From assembly GCA_963838845.1 (NCBI GenBank), contig CAWISR010000003.1:806001-870000 (forward strand): a stretch of DNA of 64,000 nucleotides, in the 5' to 3' direction. The notes below the pieces were generated by a model. That model saw only the letters and a program-made list of their open reading frames with translations, ran no database searches and was not told the DNA's origin. Position 1 is the first letter of the stretch; each line of letters begins with the position of its first letter. The stretch is from CAVRXQ01 sp963838845. GTDB lineage: Bacteria > Actinomycetota > Acidimicrobiia > Acidimicrobiales > Bog-793. This document shows positions 21,495 through 29,594 of the stretch, piece by piece. Both the position numbers and the translations under genes were made by a program.

Positions 21495-21568
21495 GGGGGC
21501 GTAGCTCAGCTGGTAGAGCGCTTGACTGGCAGTCAAGAGGTTCGGGGGTTCGAGTCCCCTCGCCTCCA
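21495..21568 (+). tRNA. tRNA-Ala (GGC anticodon)
   Basis: All arms can be drawn. The acceptor stem is GGGGGCG with CGCCTCC and includes the G3-U70 wobble pair that marks tRNA-Ala. The D arm is GCTCAGCTGGTAGAGC. The anticodon stem CTTGA/TCAAG has loop CTGGCAG, giving anticodon GGC. The T arm has loop TTCGAGT. Discriminator A at 21568 is followed by CC, so CCA is not fully encoded. The 3' half is the sequence copied at 22938 and 47346. Confidence 0.95.
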
Positions 21569-21569
21569 C
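21526..21569 (+). repeat. Attachment-site core, first copy (inside tRNA-Ala)
   Basis: This 44-bp segment runs from the anticodon loop to the 3' end of the tRNA gene. It recurs without a mismatch at 47346-47389, and its first 29 bp recur at 22938-22966, all in the same orientation. That is the usual footprint of integration into a tRNA 3' end. Confidence 0.85.
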
Positions 21570-21687
21570 CGAAGGTTCCAGGGAGAGAAGGACAAGGGCA
21601 GGAAACTGGAACGAAACCGGCGTTCGCGGTCTCCGTAGGGCTCTCTTCGAGGCCGCGGTCGCAGAGCCGAGTTGGGAAGATGGACGT

Positions 21688-22725
21688 GTGACCTTTCCGA
21701 CGGCGGAGACCCAGCCGGTGACCAGCCCACCCACCGCCGAGCTTCACGTTCACATCGAAGGCACCCTCGAGCCCACTGCCGTCATCGCCATGGCGGCGCG
21801 CAACGGGGTCGCAATCCCCGTGACCGATCCCGACGAGCTTCGGGCCCGATATTGCTTCGCCGACCTCCAGTCGTTCTTGGCCCTGCACTATGCCAACCTC
21901 AGGGTGCTACGGACCGAAGAGGACTTCTTCGAGCTCGCTAGCGCCTATCTCGACCGTGCACGACACTGCAACGTCCGGCGGGCCGAGATCTTCTTCGACC
22001 CCCAGACCCACCTGTCGAACGGCGTCCCGATCGAGGCCGTGATGAGCGGCCTTCGCGCAGCGATTGGACAGAGCGAGCGCACCCACGGGATCTCCACTGA
22101 CCTCATCATGTGCTTCCTCCGGGACCGCGGTGCCGAGGCGGCACAGGAGATGCTGAGCGCGATCATTCCGTTTCGCGAGGACATCATTGGCGTGGGTCTC
22201 GACTCGACGGAGGTCGGCTACCCACCAGAACTGTTCCGCGACGTCTACGTAAACGCGGCCTCAGAGGGTCTGCACCTCGTGGCGCATGCGGGGGAGGAGG
22301 GTGGACCAGAAACCGTCGCCGCGGCTCTCGACGTCCTTCGTGTCGAGCGCGTGGACCACGGTATCCGCGCGATGGAGGACCCAGTTCTCGTTGAGCGGCT
22401 GCGCGACGAGCGAGTGCCTCTTACCGTGTGCCCACTCTCCAATGTCTGCCTACGGGTGGTCGACACTCTTGCCAACCACCCGCTCCCGGCCATGCTCAGA
22501 GAAGGGCTCGTCGTCACGATCAATAGCGATGATCCGCCATATTTCGGCGGTTACATCGATGCCAACTACTCAGCCGTGCGCGAGCAATTCGGCCTCGATC
22601 CGGATGCGATGGAGACCCTCGCCCTCAATTCCTTCGACGCGTCGTTCATCGAGGCGGACCGCTGCCGGGCCTGGAAGGACGAGGTGCGGGCTTTCTTCGG
22701 CTCAGCGCTCACCGAGCGAAGCTGA
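21688..22725 (+). CDS. Adenine deaminase (adenosine-deaminase superfamily)
   Basis: The 345-residue amidohydrolase carries H20 and H22 in ELHVHIEGTLEP, the HAGEEGGPE motif near residue 200, VDHGIR near 223 and NSDDPPYFGGY near 281. HAGEEG and CPLSNVCLRVVD resemble the adenine-deaminase branch rather than classical adenosine deaminase, so the likely reaction is adenine to hypoxanthine. Start is GTG at 21688. It is the only gene between the tRNA and the first partial tRNA copy, about 120 bp downstream of the tRNA, so it is part of the inserted DNA. Confidence 0.85.
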   Translation: MTFPTAETQPVTSPPTAELHVHIEGTLEPTAVIAMAARNGVAIPVTDPDELRARYCFADLQSFLALHYANLRVLRTEEDFFELASAYLDRARHCNVRRAEIFFDPQTHLSNGVPIEAVMSGLRAAIGQSERTHGISTDLIMCFLRDRGAEAAQEMLSAIIPFREDIIGVGLDSTEVGYPPELFRDVYVNAASEGLHLVAHAGEEGGPETVAAALDVLRVERVDHGIRAMEDPVLVERLRDERVPLTVCPLSNVCLRVVDTLANHPLPAMLREGLVVTINSDDPPYFGGYIDANYSAVREQFGLDPDAMETLALNSFDASFIEADRCRAWKDEVRAFFGSALTERS

Positions 22726-23253
22726 ACAGGCTGGCCGACGGCATCTCTGAAAAATGCGTCGCGCTAGGCAATGCGCGTTCCCGGCGTAAGCGCAGGGAGG
22801 ACGAGCTTGCTGATTAGCGAAGGTCGTGAACGATCCACGCCTTAACGGGCGACGTTCGCTAGAGCAGATAACTTTTGCCTTGACGCTTCGGTTTGACCTG
22901 TGAAAAGCCCGACGGCACAGCGCTTTGGCCCGTGCACCTGGCAGTCAAGAGGTTCGGGGGTTCGAGGCAACGGCCACGAGGTCCGGGACTCGAATCCTCT
23001 CGACTTAATCGAAAGTCCTGCTCGAGCGCCACCTCGATTGCCAACCGTGCCAAGTTCGCGGGCACATGCAGCCAAACAACTGAGGCTCACTGTATATATA
23101 GGCGCGTTCGGCAGTACGTGCGATGAATTCGCCGGAAGAGGGCGCGCGTCACACTTGTCGCCGCTTCGTCTCGTGCACGCGATAGGGAATAGAGCGACGA
23201 GGCACAGCTACGCCCACCCGCATGAGGAACCAGAACCGCGGAGGATCGTGCAT
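22726..23253. other. Gene-free stretch holding a partial attachment copy
   Basis: These 528 bp contain no supportable gene. They hold the repeat at 22862-22966. Just after it is a second tRNA-3'-end-like piece (about 22976-23010, GAGGTCCGGGACTCGAATCC) and a CGAAAGTCCTGC motif that also follows the third copy at 47388. It looks like recombined junction DNA. The left end lies after adenine deaminase and the right end meets the amidase stop. Confidence 0.6.
22862..22966 (+). repeat. Direct repeat with tRNA-Ala fragment, middle copy
   Basis: The stretch starts GAGCAGATAACTTT, continues with TTTGACCTG, GCACAGCGCT and GGCCCGT, and ends in 29 bp identical to the tRNA-Ala gene (22938-22966). The same order of blocks is found at 47269-47389, at about three quarters identity by eye outside the tRNA part. 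It is not a functional tRNA because the 5' half and the 3' end are missing. Confidence 0.75.
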
Positions 23254-24816
23254 TTACCGATTGAGGTTCCGAATCGGCGGAGTCCTTGAAGGCGGCTCGC
23301 GTCGCCGTCCTGATTCCTGGAAGGAGTACGCGAGGCGAATCAGGCGGTCTTCAGACAGAGGTGGGCCCAACAGTTCTGCGTTCACCGGCAGCCCGCATTT
23401 TGTGAACCCCGCCGGCACAGAGATGGCGGGAAAACCAGTCTGTGTCGCGATCGGAGTGTTCGTCGGAAAATTGCGATTGGTCCATCTCCGGTCTCGCACG
23501 TCCTGCTTGAGAGGGGGCGGAATTCGAACCGTCGGGTAGACGACTGCCTCCACTCCCGTATCTGACATCACCTTCAACACCCTCTGTCGAAGGACGGGGA
23601 TCTTCGCGATCGCCTGTAGGTAGCGAGGATCGTCGCGAGGATTGGACGGCCGATCTGCGATCTCATCGAACCAGTCAACGAGGGGGTGGTACTGCTTGGA
23701 TTCGTGCAGCTCCTCGACACTGTGTACGGGCGCGTTGGGCAAGGCGCGAAGAAAGAAGTTGAGATCATGCTTCGAGTTGATGAGGTACACCGACGTGTCC
23801 GACATGAGGCCGTCGAGACCCGGAACGACCAAAGGATCGACGATGCTCGCACCAGCGTCGGCCATGGCGCCAATCGCCTCTTCCAGCACCTCTTTCACCG
23901 AGGTCGATTCGGGACGCGCACTCTCGAAGGCGCTGCGTAGGACGCCGATCCGCGCGCCTCTGAGACCGCCCGCGACGAGGTTGTCGCAGTAGCTGTGGGT
24001 CCTAGGCTCGCGGAGGGCCGCAACGGTGACGGGGTCCTCGGGGTCGTAGCCGACGATGGCGTCTAGAACCACTGCCGCGTCCTGCACCGTCCTTGTCATC
24101 GGACCTGCAGTGTCGTACCGCGTGACGAGGGCCGACATCCCCTGACGGCTTATCAGCCCGGTGGTGACCCTGACCCCAACGAGGTTGTTGAACGAACAGG
24201 GGACGCGAATGGAGCCGCCGGTGTCCCCACCGATTCCCAGAGTGGCGAAGTTGGAGGCGATGGCCGTTCCCGTGCCGCTACTTGAGCCACCCGGGTCCCG
24301 TTTCGGGTCGTAGGGGTTGAGCGCCTCGCCTCCGGCAGAGGAGAATCCGAACCACAGTGCCGCGAAATCCGGCAGGAAGGTCTTGCCGAGGACGATTCCG
24401 CCCGCTTGCCGGAGTCTGCTCACGACGGTCGCGTCCCTCGTCGGCACGTAGTCCTTGAACGCGACGGACCCGAAGGTTGTGACGAGACCTGCTGTCATGA
24501 ACTGGTCCTTCACCAAAATGGGGATGCCGAAGAGACGTCCGGTGAAGCTACGTGATCTCACCAGCGCCTGGTCGCAGGCGCGGGCTTGATCCTCGGCCGT
24601 AGGGTCCACCGCCACAACCGAGTTGAGCGTAGGGCCGCTTCGGTCGTATACCTCGATCCGCCTCAGGTAGGCATCGACGAGCTCGCTGCACGAGATCGTG
24701 CCTTGCCGAAAGGCGGCGTGGATCTGGCTAACTGTCGTTTCCTCGAGTCGAAAGGATCTCCGGCCCGTTCGGCCCGCCTCCTTGTCGGCCGGCACAGACG
24801 CCTCGTCATCGCTCAT
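23254..24816 (-). CDS. Amidase (amidase signature family)
   Basis: The 520-residue enzyme hydrolyses a carboxylic amide or carbamoyl group with a Ser-cisSer-Lys triad. K103 lies in PILVKDQF, the cis-Ser in GGSSSGTG (about 178-179) and the nucleophile S202 in GGDTGGSIRVP. Length and order fit AS-family amidases. Start ATG 24816 is preferred because GGCGGA lies 6 bases ahead; an ATG two codons upstream is possible. The C-terminus ends in a short basic tail (SGRRREPPSRTPPIR). It is co-directional with the deaminase gene upstream, with an MFS remnant between them. The substrate is not known. Confidence 0.88.
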   Translation of the reverse strand: MSDDEASVPADKEAGRTGRRSFRLEETTVSQIHAAFRQGTISCSELVDAYLRRIEVYDRSGPTLNSVVAVDPTAEDQARACDQALVRSRSFTGRLFGIPILVKDQFMTAGLVTTFGSVAFKDYVPTRDATVVSRLRQAGGIVLGKTFLPDFAALWFGFSSAGGEALNPYDPKRDPGGSSSGTGTAIASNFATLGIGGDTGGSIRVPCSFNNLVGVRVTTGLISRQGMSALVTRYDTAGPMTRTVQDAAVVLDAIVGYDPEDPVTVAALREPRTHSYCDNLVAGGLRGARIGVLRSAFESARPESTSVKEVLEEAIGAMADAGASIVDPLVVPGLDGLMSDTSVYLINSKHDLNFFLRALPNAPVHSVEELHESKQYHPLVDWFDEIADRPSNPRDDPRYLQAIAKIPVLRQRVLKVMSDTGVEAVVYPTVRIPPPLKQDVRDRRWTNRNFPTNTPIATQTGFPAISVPAGFTKCGLPVNAELLGPPLSEDRLIRLAYSFQESGRRREPPSRTPPIRNLNR

Positions 24817-24914
24817 GGGCATTCCGCCGCTAGACACTCGGCCGGGGAATCGGCTCGCCGCTGGTCGGAATCCTCGTCGCGCCGACGTCGAGCGCCGGGC
24901 TCTGGGTGGTGGTG

Positions 24915-25079
24915 TTCGGAGCGAGCGCTGGCGACCGCCATCGACGAGGAGCAATCGGCGACGATCGCTCGCTGGTCGCGCATTCGCGTCGCTATTACCG
25001 GCACGGTCAGGTTCGCTGCGATGCCAGCTGTGTTCATGACCCCAAGCAGTACCCCCGGCTCCTCAGCCACCTCAGGCAC
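24915..25079 (-). pseudogene. Remnant of an MFS transporter (CynX/NimT-like)
   Basis: The frame opening at 25079 reads EEPGVLLGVMNTAGIAANL then VPVIATRMRDQRA. This resembles a middle transmembrane segment and following loop of CynX/NimT-type MFS transporters. After about 55 residues the similarity ends in low-quality sequence. It starts inside the deaminase stop region, which suggests that a deaminase-transporter pair once stood here. The piece is too short for firm assignment. Confidence 0.4.
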
Positions 25080-26349
25080 GGTTCAGCCACGCGGCCGCGT
25101 CGATGTCTTGAACGATGCGGGTGCGCGAAGCGAGCCGGCCTCGCCGAAACACCCACCGACTCGCGTCGGCGGAGGCGACGGCTTCGGCGATCGTGGAGGC
25201 TCTGATGGCGAGCAGGTCGGCGGGATTGCCCGCTTCAAGAGCCACCTGTGGCAGTCCCATCACGAGGCGTGCGCGCTCTGACACAGCGGCGTAGGCCTCG
25301 GCCGGTGTGAGGTGAGCGGTGGCCACGAGAAGGCTGGCCGTCTCGAATGGGTCGATCCGTCCGAGCGGGTTGAAGGGGTCTCGCCAATTGTCGCCACCTC
25401 CAGCGACGACGACGTTCGCCTCGCGAAGGGCAGTCACGGCGGTAAGACCACGTGGGGCCCGAGTGAGATGACCGCGTCCTTGGAGGAACAGATTTGTCTG
25501 CGGGAGGGTGACGACGCCGATCCCCGCGTCCGAAAGTCTTGCCGCGACCTCCGCAGCTTTGGTCGCTGCCTGCTGTCCGAGGCTCACGCAGTGAGACGCA
25601 GTCGCGTGGCCCGCCATCTTCCGACTGAGCACCTCCGCGGCGAACGCCTCGAGGGTGAAGACGTCCTCGTCCGTCGTCTCGTCGACGTGAAGGTCGACGT
25701 CGAGCCCCGCCTCGTCCGCGGCCGCTACGAGCAACCGCACCGCCTCGACCGGCCTCGTGTCCAGTGCAGGAGCGCCACCGACCAGGTCAACGCCGATCTG
25801 GATCGCTTCCGCCAACAGCGCTCGCTGTTCGGCCCCGTCTTCGCCCGTGACCGGCATGCCAACGAGGGCGACGACCTGCAGGTCGATTAGCGCCGAAACC
25901 TCCTCGCGCAGAGCGCAGAGCACGCGCACCGCGCGTGTCCCGATGCCGGCTTCCAATGATGCGTGCGTCCGCAACGCGGTGTAGCCATGGCCGAGGGCGA
26001 GACGGAGAGCGCCGGCGGCGCGGCGGCGGATGTCGGTCTCGTCCATCGACGCGTACGCGCGCTGGGTCGCCTCAATCGCTCCGACGAGATCGCCCGATTG
26101 ATTCGGATAGCGATCGCCGAGTAAGGCCTTGTCGAGATGTGCGTGAGGCTCGACGGCCGATGGCAGAAGCAGGAAGCCGTCAAGGTCGTGCCGCTGGGCG
26201 CGCTTTGCCCGAGGATGGCTCGATGCATCTGGCCCCAGCGCCGCGATGTGACCCGCGTCGAGGAGAACGTCGGTCACTTTGCCGGCGACGGTGACTCTCT
26301 GAAGCAGGAGCGCCATATCACAGTCGGTGTGCGCGCCGTTCGTGCTCAT
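25072..26349 (-). CDS. Cytosine-deaminase-like amidohydrolase
   Basis: The 425-residue protein carries the full cytosine deaminase metal and catalytic set. H69 and H71 lie in VEPHAHLDKA, H221 and E224 in DLHVDETTDED, H253 in ATASHCVSL and D320 in GGGDNWRDPF. The spacing agrees with E. coli CodA (H61/H63, H214/E217, H246, D313). It should deaminate or hydrolyse a cyclic amidine or pyrimidine-like ring. Cytosine, isoguanine and creatinine are known substrates of relatives, and none is proven here. Start ATG 26349 faces the SDR operon across a 167-bp promoter region with a candidate operator. Confidence 0.88.
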   Translation of the reverse strand: MSTNGAHTDCDMALLLQRVTVAGKVTDVLLDAGHIAALGPDASSHPRAKRAQRHDLDGFLLLPSAVEPHAHLDKALLGDRYPNQSGDLVGAIEATQRAYASMDETDIRRRAAGALRLALGHGYTALRTHASLEAGIGTRAVRVLCALREEVSALIDLQVVALVGMPVTGEDGAEQRALLAEAIQIGVDLVGGAPALDTRPVEAVRLLVAAADEAGLDVDLHVDETTDEDVFTLEAFAAEVLSRKMAGHATASHCVSLGQQAATKAAEVAARLSDAGIGVVTLPQTNLFLQGRGHLTRAPRGLTAVTALREANVVVAGGGDNWRDPFNPLGRIDPFETASLLVATAHLTPAEAYAAVSERARLVMGLPQVALEAGNPADLLAIRASTIAEAVASADASRWVFRRGRLASRTRIVQDIDAAAWLNRA

Positions 26350-26440
26350 TCGCGTGATTGTGCCCGACTTAGCGTCGCGCGAAGCAGCCGGTCACGCCGT
26401 GAGGCACTGCGGCGTAGGTTCTGGCCAAAGGCGAATCCTA

Positions 26441-26463
26441 CTGGCAAGATGTAAGATGTGTTA
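26441..26463 (-). promoter_or_regulatory. Candidate island operator, site A
   Basis: Read on the minus strand, this 23-bp site begins TAACACATC and ends CTTGCCAG. It agrees with sites B and C at about 16 of 23 positions or fewer (by eye). It sits between the divergent deaminase (start 26349) and SDR-E1 operon (start 26517), the operon that ends with the GntR gene. Control by that regulator is inference. Confidence 0.45.
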
Positions 26464-26516
26464 GTGGTCAGGCTAGGCTGCCGGTTTGGGAGCTGCAAGC
26501 TCTGGAAGGCTCCGCC

Positions 26517-27239
26517 GTGCGTGGGTTGAAGGGCCTCAAGACGCTCGTCACAGGTGCAGCGGGTGGGATCGGGCGGCGGCTCGTGGAGCGGCTGATCGAC
26601 GAGGGAGGCCTGGTGGCGGTAATCGACCTCGACGCCCCAAAGATCGCGGGCGCCTCGTTCGCCGCCGGTGCCGACGTGATCGACGCCGAGGCTGTCGCAG
26701 CGGTGGTCGCAGAGGCGAACGTGGCCCTCGGTGGCATCGAAGCGCTCGTGGCCACCGCCGGCATCCAGGCCACCGGCCCTACCCACGAGATGACTCCCGA
26801 GACTTTCCGTCACGTCGTGGACGTCAGCGTGCTCGGCACCTTTCATGCGGTGCGCGCAGTCCTGCCCCTGATGCTCGAGCGTGAGTCGGGGCGCATCGTC
26901 ACCTTCGGCTCGACCGCCGCCATCGTGGGCGCGCCTGAACTCGCCGCCTACTCGGCTGCCAAAGGAGCCGTCCTCCAGTTCACGCGGTCGGTCGCGGCCG
27001 AGTACGCAGGTCGGGGGGTGCGGGCCAACTGCATCTGCCCGGGCGGGACGATGACGCCGCTGCTGGCCGAGATCGACGCCCAACGAAGCGGACCGGACCA
27101 CTTCAGGGAACGCCATCCGATCGGCCGCTACGCCGATCCCGAGGAGATCGCCGCCGCCACCGCCTTCTTGCTGTCCGATGAGGCTTCCTTCGTGCTCGGC
27201 ACGGCGTTCGTCGTCGACGGTGGCTTCACCTGTGTCTGA
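26517..27239 (+). CDS. SDR family oxidoreductase
   Basis: The 240-residue classical short-chain dehydrogenase has the cofactor motif TGAAGGIGRRL, the catalytic YSAAK with upstream Ser in FGSTAAIVG, and the C-terminal FVVDGGF typical of this family. The usual NNAG is replaced by ATAG. Asp in VAVIDLDAP at the end of the second strand suggests NAD preference. Start is GTG 26517, the first gene of the operon that continues into the E1alpha gene 15 bp later. The substrate is presumably an alcohol or ketone intermediate of the island pathway. Confidence 0.88.
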   Translation: MRGLKGLKTLVTGAAGGIGRRLVERLIDEGGLVAVIDLDAPKIAGASFAAGADVIDAEAVAAVVAEANVALGGIEALVATAGIQATGPTHEMTPETFRHVVDVSVLGTFHAVRAVLPLMLERESGRIVTFGSTAAIVGAPELAAYSAAKGAVLQFTRSVAAEYAGRGVRANCICPGGTMTPLLAEIDAQRSGPDHFRERHPIGRYADPEEIAAATAFLLSDEASFVLGTAFVVDGGFTCV

Positions 27240-27254
27240 AGTCGAGGAGTGTCT

Positions 27255-28253
27255 ATGAAGCCTGAGTCACGACCGAGCCTGGACAAGGGTCTTGAACTGT
27301 TGGAGCGGATGCTTTTGATCCGGCGCTTCGAGGAACGGGCGTCGCAACTGCGCGCAGCTGGTCTCATCCCCGGGTTCCTGCATCCGTGCATCGGTCAGGA
27401 GGCGGTTGCGGTCGGAGTGTGCAGCGCGCTCGAACCAGGCGACGTACTTACGTCAACGCACCGCGGGCACGGGCACATGCTCGCTCGCGGTGCGGATCCC
27501 GCTCGTATGTACGCCGAGCTTTTCGCGCGAGTCGACGGCTACAACCATGGCAAGGGTGGTTCGCTCCACATGATCGACGTGGACCTCGGCTTTCTCGGTG
27601 CGAACGGCATCGTCGGCGGAGGCATAGCGCTCGCGACAGGAGCTGCGCTCCAACACAAGCGCCAGGGGAGCGGCGCGGTGGCGGTCAGCTTCTTCGGCGA
27701 CGGCGCCACCAACGAGGGTTCGTTCCACGAAAGCCTCAATCTCGCCGCGCTCTGGAAGCTGCCCGTCGTCTACGTCTGCGAGAACAACCTCTACGGTGAA
27801 TTCACGAGGCAGGACCGTCACCAGGTCATCAAGGACGTCGCCGACCGGGCGGCCGCCTACGGCATGCCCGGGGCGGTGGTCGACGGAAACGACGTGATTG
27901 CGGTGTGGCTCGCCGCCGCCGAGGCCGCCGAGAGGGCCCGCCGCGGCGAGGGCCCCACCCTCTTGGAGGCCAAGACCTACCGCCATCGTGGCCACTATGA
28001 GGGCGACATGGCGCGATACCGACCGAGGGGCGAGCTTGAGTACTGGATGTCGCGCGACCCGATCGAGCTGTTGTGGAAACGCCTCGTAGAGGAGACCAAC
28101 GCCACCGACGCCAACCGAGAGCAGCTGCGCGCAGCGGTTGAGAAGACCCTAAACGAGGCCATCGAGTGGGCGAAGGATCGCGCGCGCCCGAAGCCAGAGG
28201 ACGGGCTCGAGGACGTCTACGTTGACTCGGTCGGAGGAGCGGCGCTGCGATGA
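27255..28253 (+). CDS. 2-oxo acid/acetoin dehydrogenase E1 alpha subunit
   Basis: The 332-residue thiamine-diphosphate subunit has the cofactor motif GDGATNEGSFHESLNLAALW near residue 149. It also has GKGGSLHMIDVDLGFLGANG and the phosphorylation-loop-like YRHRGHYEGD. It pairs with the E1 beta chain encoded next (ATGA overlap). ATG 27255 has GAGGAG five bases ahead; a GTG at 27249 lies inside that site. The closest recognised families are acetoin dehydrogenase and branched-chain or pyruvate E1 alpha. The substrate is open. Confidence 0.92.
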   Translation: MKPESRPSLDKGLELLERMLLIRRFEERASQLRAAGLIPGFLHPCIGQEAVAVGVCSALEPGDVLTSTHRGHGHMLARGADPARMYAELFARVDGYNHGKGGSLHMIDVDLGFLGANGIVGGGIALATGAALQHKRQGSGAVAVSFFGDGATNEGSFHESLNLAALWKLPVVYVCENNLYGEFTRQDRHQVIKDVADRAAAYGMPGAVVDGNDVIAVWLAAAEAAERARRGEGPTLLEAKTYRHRGHYEGDMARYRPRGELEYWMSRDPIELLWKRLVEETNATDANREQLRAAVEKTLNEAIEWAKDRARPKPEDGLEDVYVDSVGGAALR

Positions 28254-29251
28254 GCAAGTTCACCTACGCGGACGGGATCCGCCAGGCGCTCGCCGAAGAG
28301 ATGGAGCGCGACCCCGACGTCATCTTGATCGGAGAGGACATCGGCGAGTCCGGCGGCGTGTTCGGCGTGACCAAAGGCCTGTGGGAGAAGTACGGGGCCG
28401 ACCGCATCTGGGACACACCGATCTCGGAGGAGGCCATGGTGGGCGCCGCGGTCGGGGTTGCACTTGTCGGCGGACGGCCGGTCGTCGAAGTCATGTTTGG
28501 GGACTTCGTCACCCTGGCGATGGACGCGATCGTCAACCAGGCAGCGAAAACCCACTACATGACCGGCGGGCGCCTCTCGGTGCCGATGGTCGTGCGCATG
28601 GTGACCGGGACCGCGGGGGCGACCTCGGCCCAGCACTCGCAGAGCCTCGAGTCCTGGTTCGTCCACGTACCGGGTTTGAAGGTGGTGGCTCCCTCGACCC
28701 CCGAGGACGCCAAAGGGCTGCTCAAGACCGCCATCCGCGATCCGGACCCAGTGATGTTCTTCGAGCACAAGCAGCTTTACGGAGGACGCAGCGGAGACGC
28801 CGGCGAGTACGTGTCGGCCGAGCCGATCCCGCTCGGGCTGGGCCGCGTCCATCGCGCCGGCACGGACATCACTCTCGTCTCGTACCTGAGGACCCTCGAG
28901 TACTCGCTCGAGGCTGCTGAAGCGCTGAGTGCGGAAGGCATCTCTTGCGAGGTCTGGGATCCGCGCACGCTCGTACCACTCGACCGGGAAGGTCTTCGGG
29001 CCTCACTCGAGAAGACGGGCAGGCTCGTGATCGCGCACGAGGCACCGGTGCGCGGTGGATTCGGGGCGGAGATCGCCGCCTTCGGCGCCGAGAGCTGTTT
29101 CGATCTGTTGCGCGCGCCGATCGTCCGGGTCGGTGGAGCCAACACGCCCGTCCCGTACGCCCCCGAGATGGAGAACTACGTGTTGCCCGGCAAGGACCGC
29201 ATCGTGAGAGCCGTGAGGGAGTGCATGGAAGGCTCCCTCGCCCTTCGCTGA
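28250..29251 (+). CDS. 2-oxo acid/acetoin dehydrogenase E1 beta subunit
   Basis: The 333-residue transketolase-like beta chain completes the heterotetrameric E1. Family landmarks are GEDIGESGGVFGVTKGLW, DTPISEEAMVGAAVG, RMVTGTAGATSAQHSQSLES, VPGLKVVAPSTPEDAKGLLK and FFEHKQLYG. The start overlaps the alpha stop by four bases. A lipoyl-domain gene follows 18 bp after the stop. No E2 catalytic domain or E3 gene is present in the operon. Confidence 0.93.
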   Translation: MSKFTYADGIRQALAEEMERDPDVILIGEDIGESGGVFGVTKGLWEKYGADRIWDTPISEEAMVGAAVGVALVGGRPVVEVMFGDFVTLAMDAIVNQAAKTHYMTGGRLSVPMVVRMVTGTAGATSAQHSQSLESWFVHVPGLKVVAPSTPEDAKGLLKTAIRDPDPVMFFEHKQLYGGRSGDAGEYVSAEPIPLGLGRVHRAGTDITLVSYLRTLEYSLEAAEALSAEGISCEVWDPRTLVPLDREGLRASLEKTGRLVIAHEAPVRGGFGAEIAAFGAESCFDLLRAPIVRVGGANTPVPYAPEMENYVLPGKDRIVRAVRECMEGSLALR

Positions 29252-29269
29252 GTAGCTAAGGAGACACCG

Positions 29270-29548
29270 ATGGCGGAGACCCTTCCCCTGCCGAAGTGGG
29301 GATTGACCATGGAAGAGGGAACGATCGTCCAGTGGCTGGTTCAGCCAGGTGAGCGCGTCGAGGAGGGCACGGTCCTCGCGACCGTAGAGACCGAGAAGAT
29401 CGAGAACGAATTCGAGTCGCCGATGGCCGGAATCGTCGTTGCGCTCTTGGTGGAGGCTGGCGCGTCGACGGCCGTCGGCGAGCCGATCGTCGTCATCGCA
29501 AGAGATGAGGACGACTTCGCCGCCTATCGCAGCGAAGCGGCCAAATGA
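29270..29548 (+). CDS. Free-standing lipoyl-domain protein
   Basis: At 92 residues this is a single lipoyl/biotinyl hammerhead domain and nothing else. The modification lysine is K43 in ATVETEKIENEFESP, with GLTMEEGTIVQWLVQPGERV before it and the conserved ESPMAGIV turn after it. AAGGAGA precedes the ATG. The sequence is of E2-lipoyl type rather than GcvH type. It presumably accepts the acyl group from the adjacent E1 heterotetramer, but the acyltransferase that would take it onward is not encoded nearby. Lipoylation could be done by the LipB-LipA fusion at 9632. Confidence 0.88.
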   Translation: MAETLPLPKWGLTMEEGTIVQWLVQPGERVEEGTVLATVETEKIENEFESPMAGIVVALLVEAGASTAVGEPIVVIARDEDDFAAYRSEAAK

Positions 29549-29594
29549 CGACTGACTGGGGTGGCATCCCGCAAACTCGTGGATGGAGGGAGAG

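Noticed and set aside
22938..22966. Possible second tRNA gene
   Set aside because: Only the anticodon loop to T-arm part is present; the acceptor and D arms are missing, so it is an attachment remnant. The same holds for 47346-47389.
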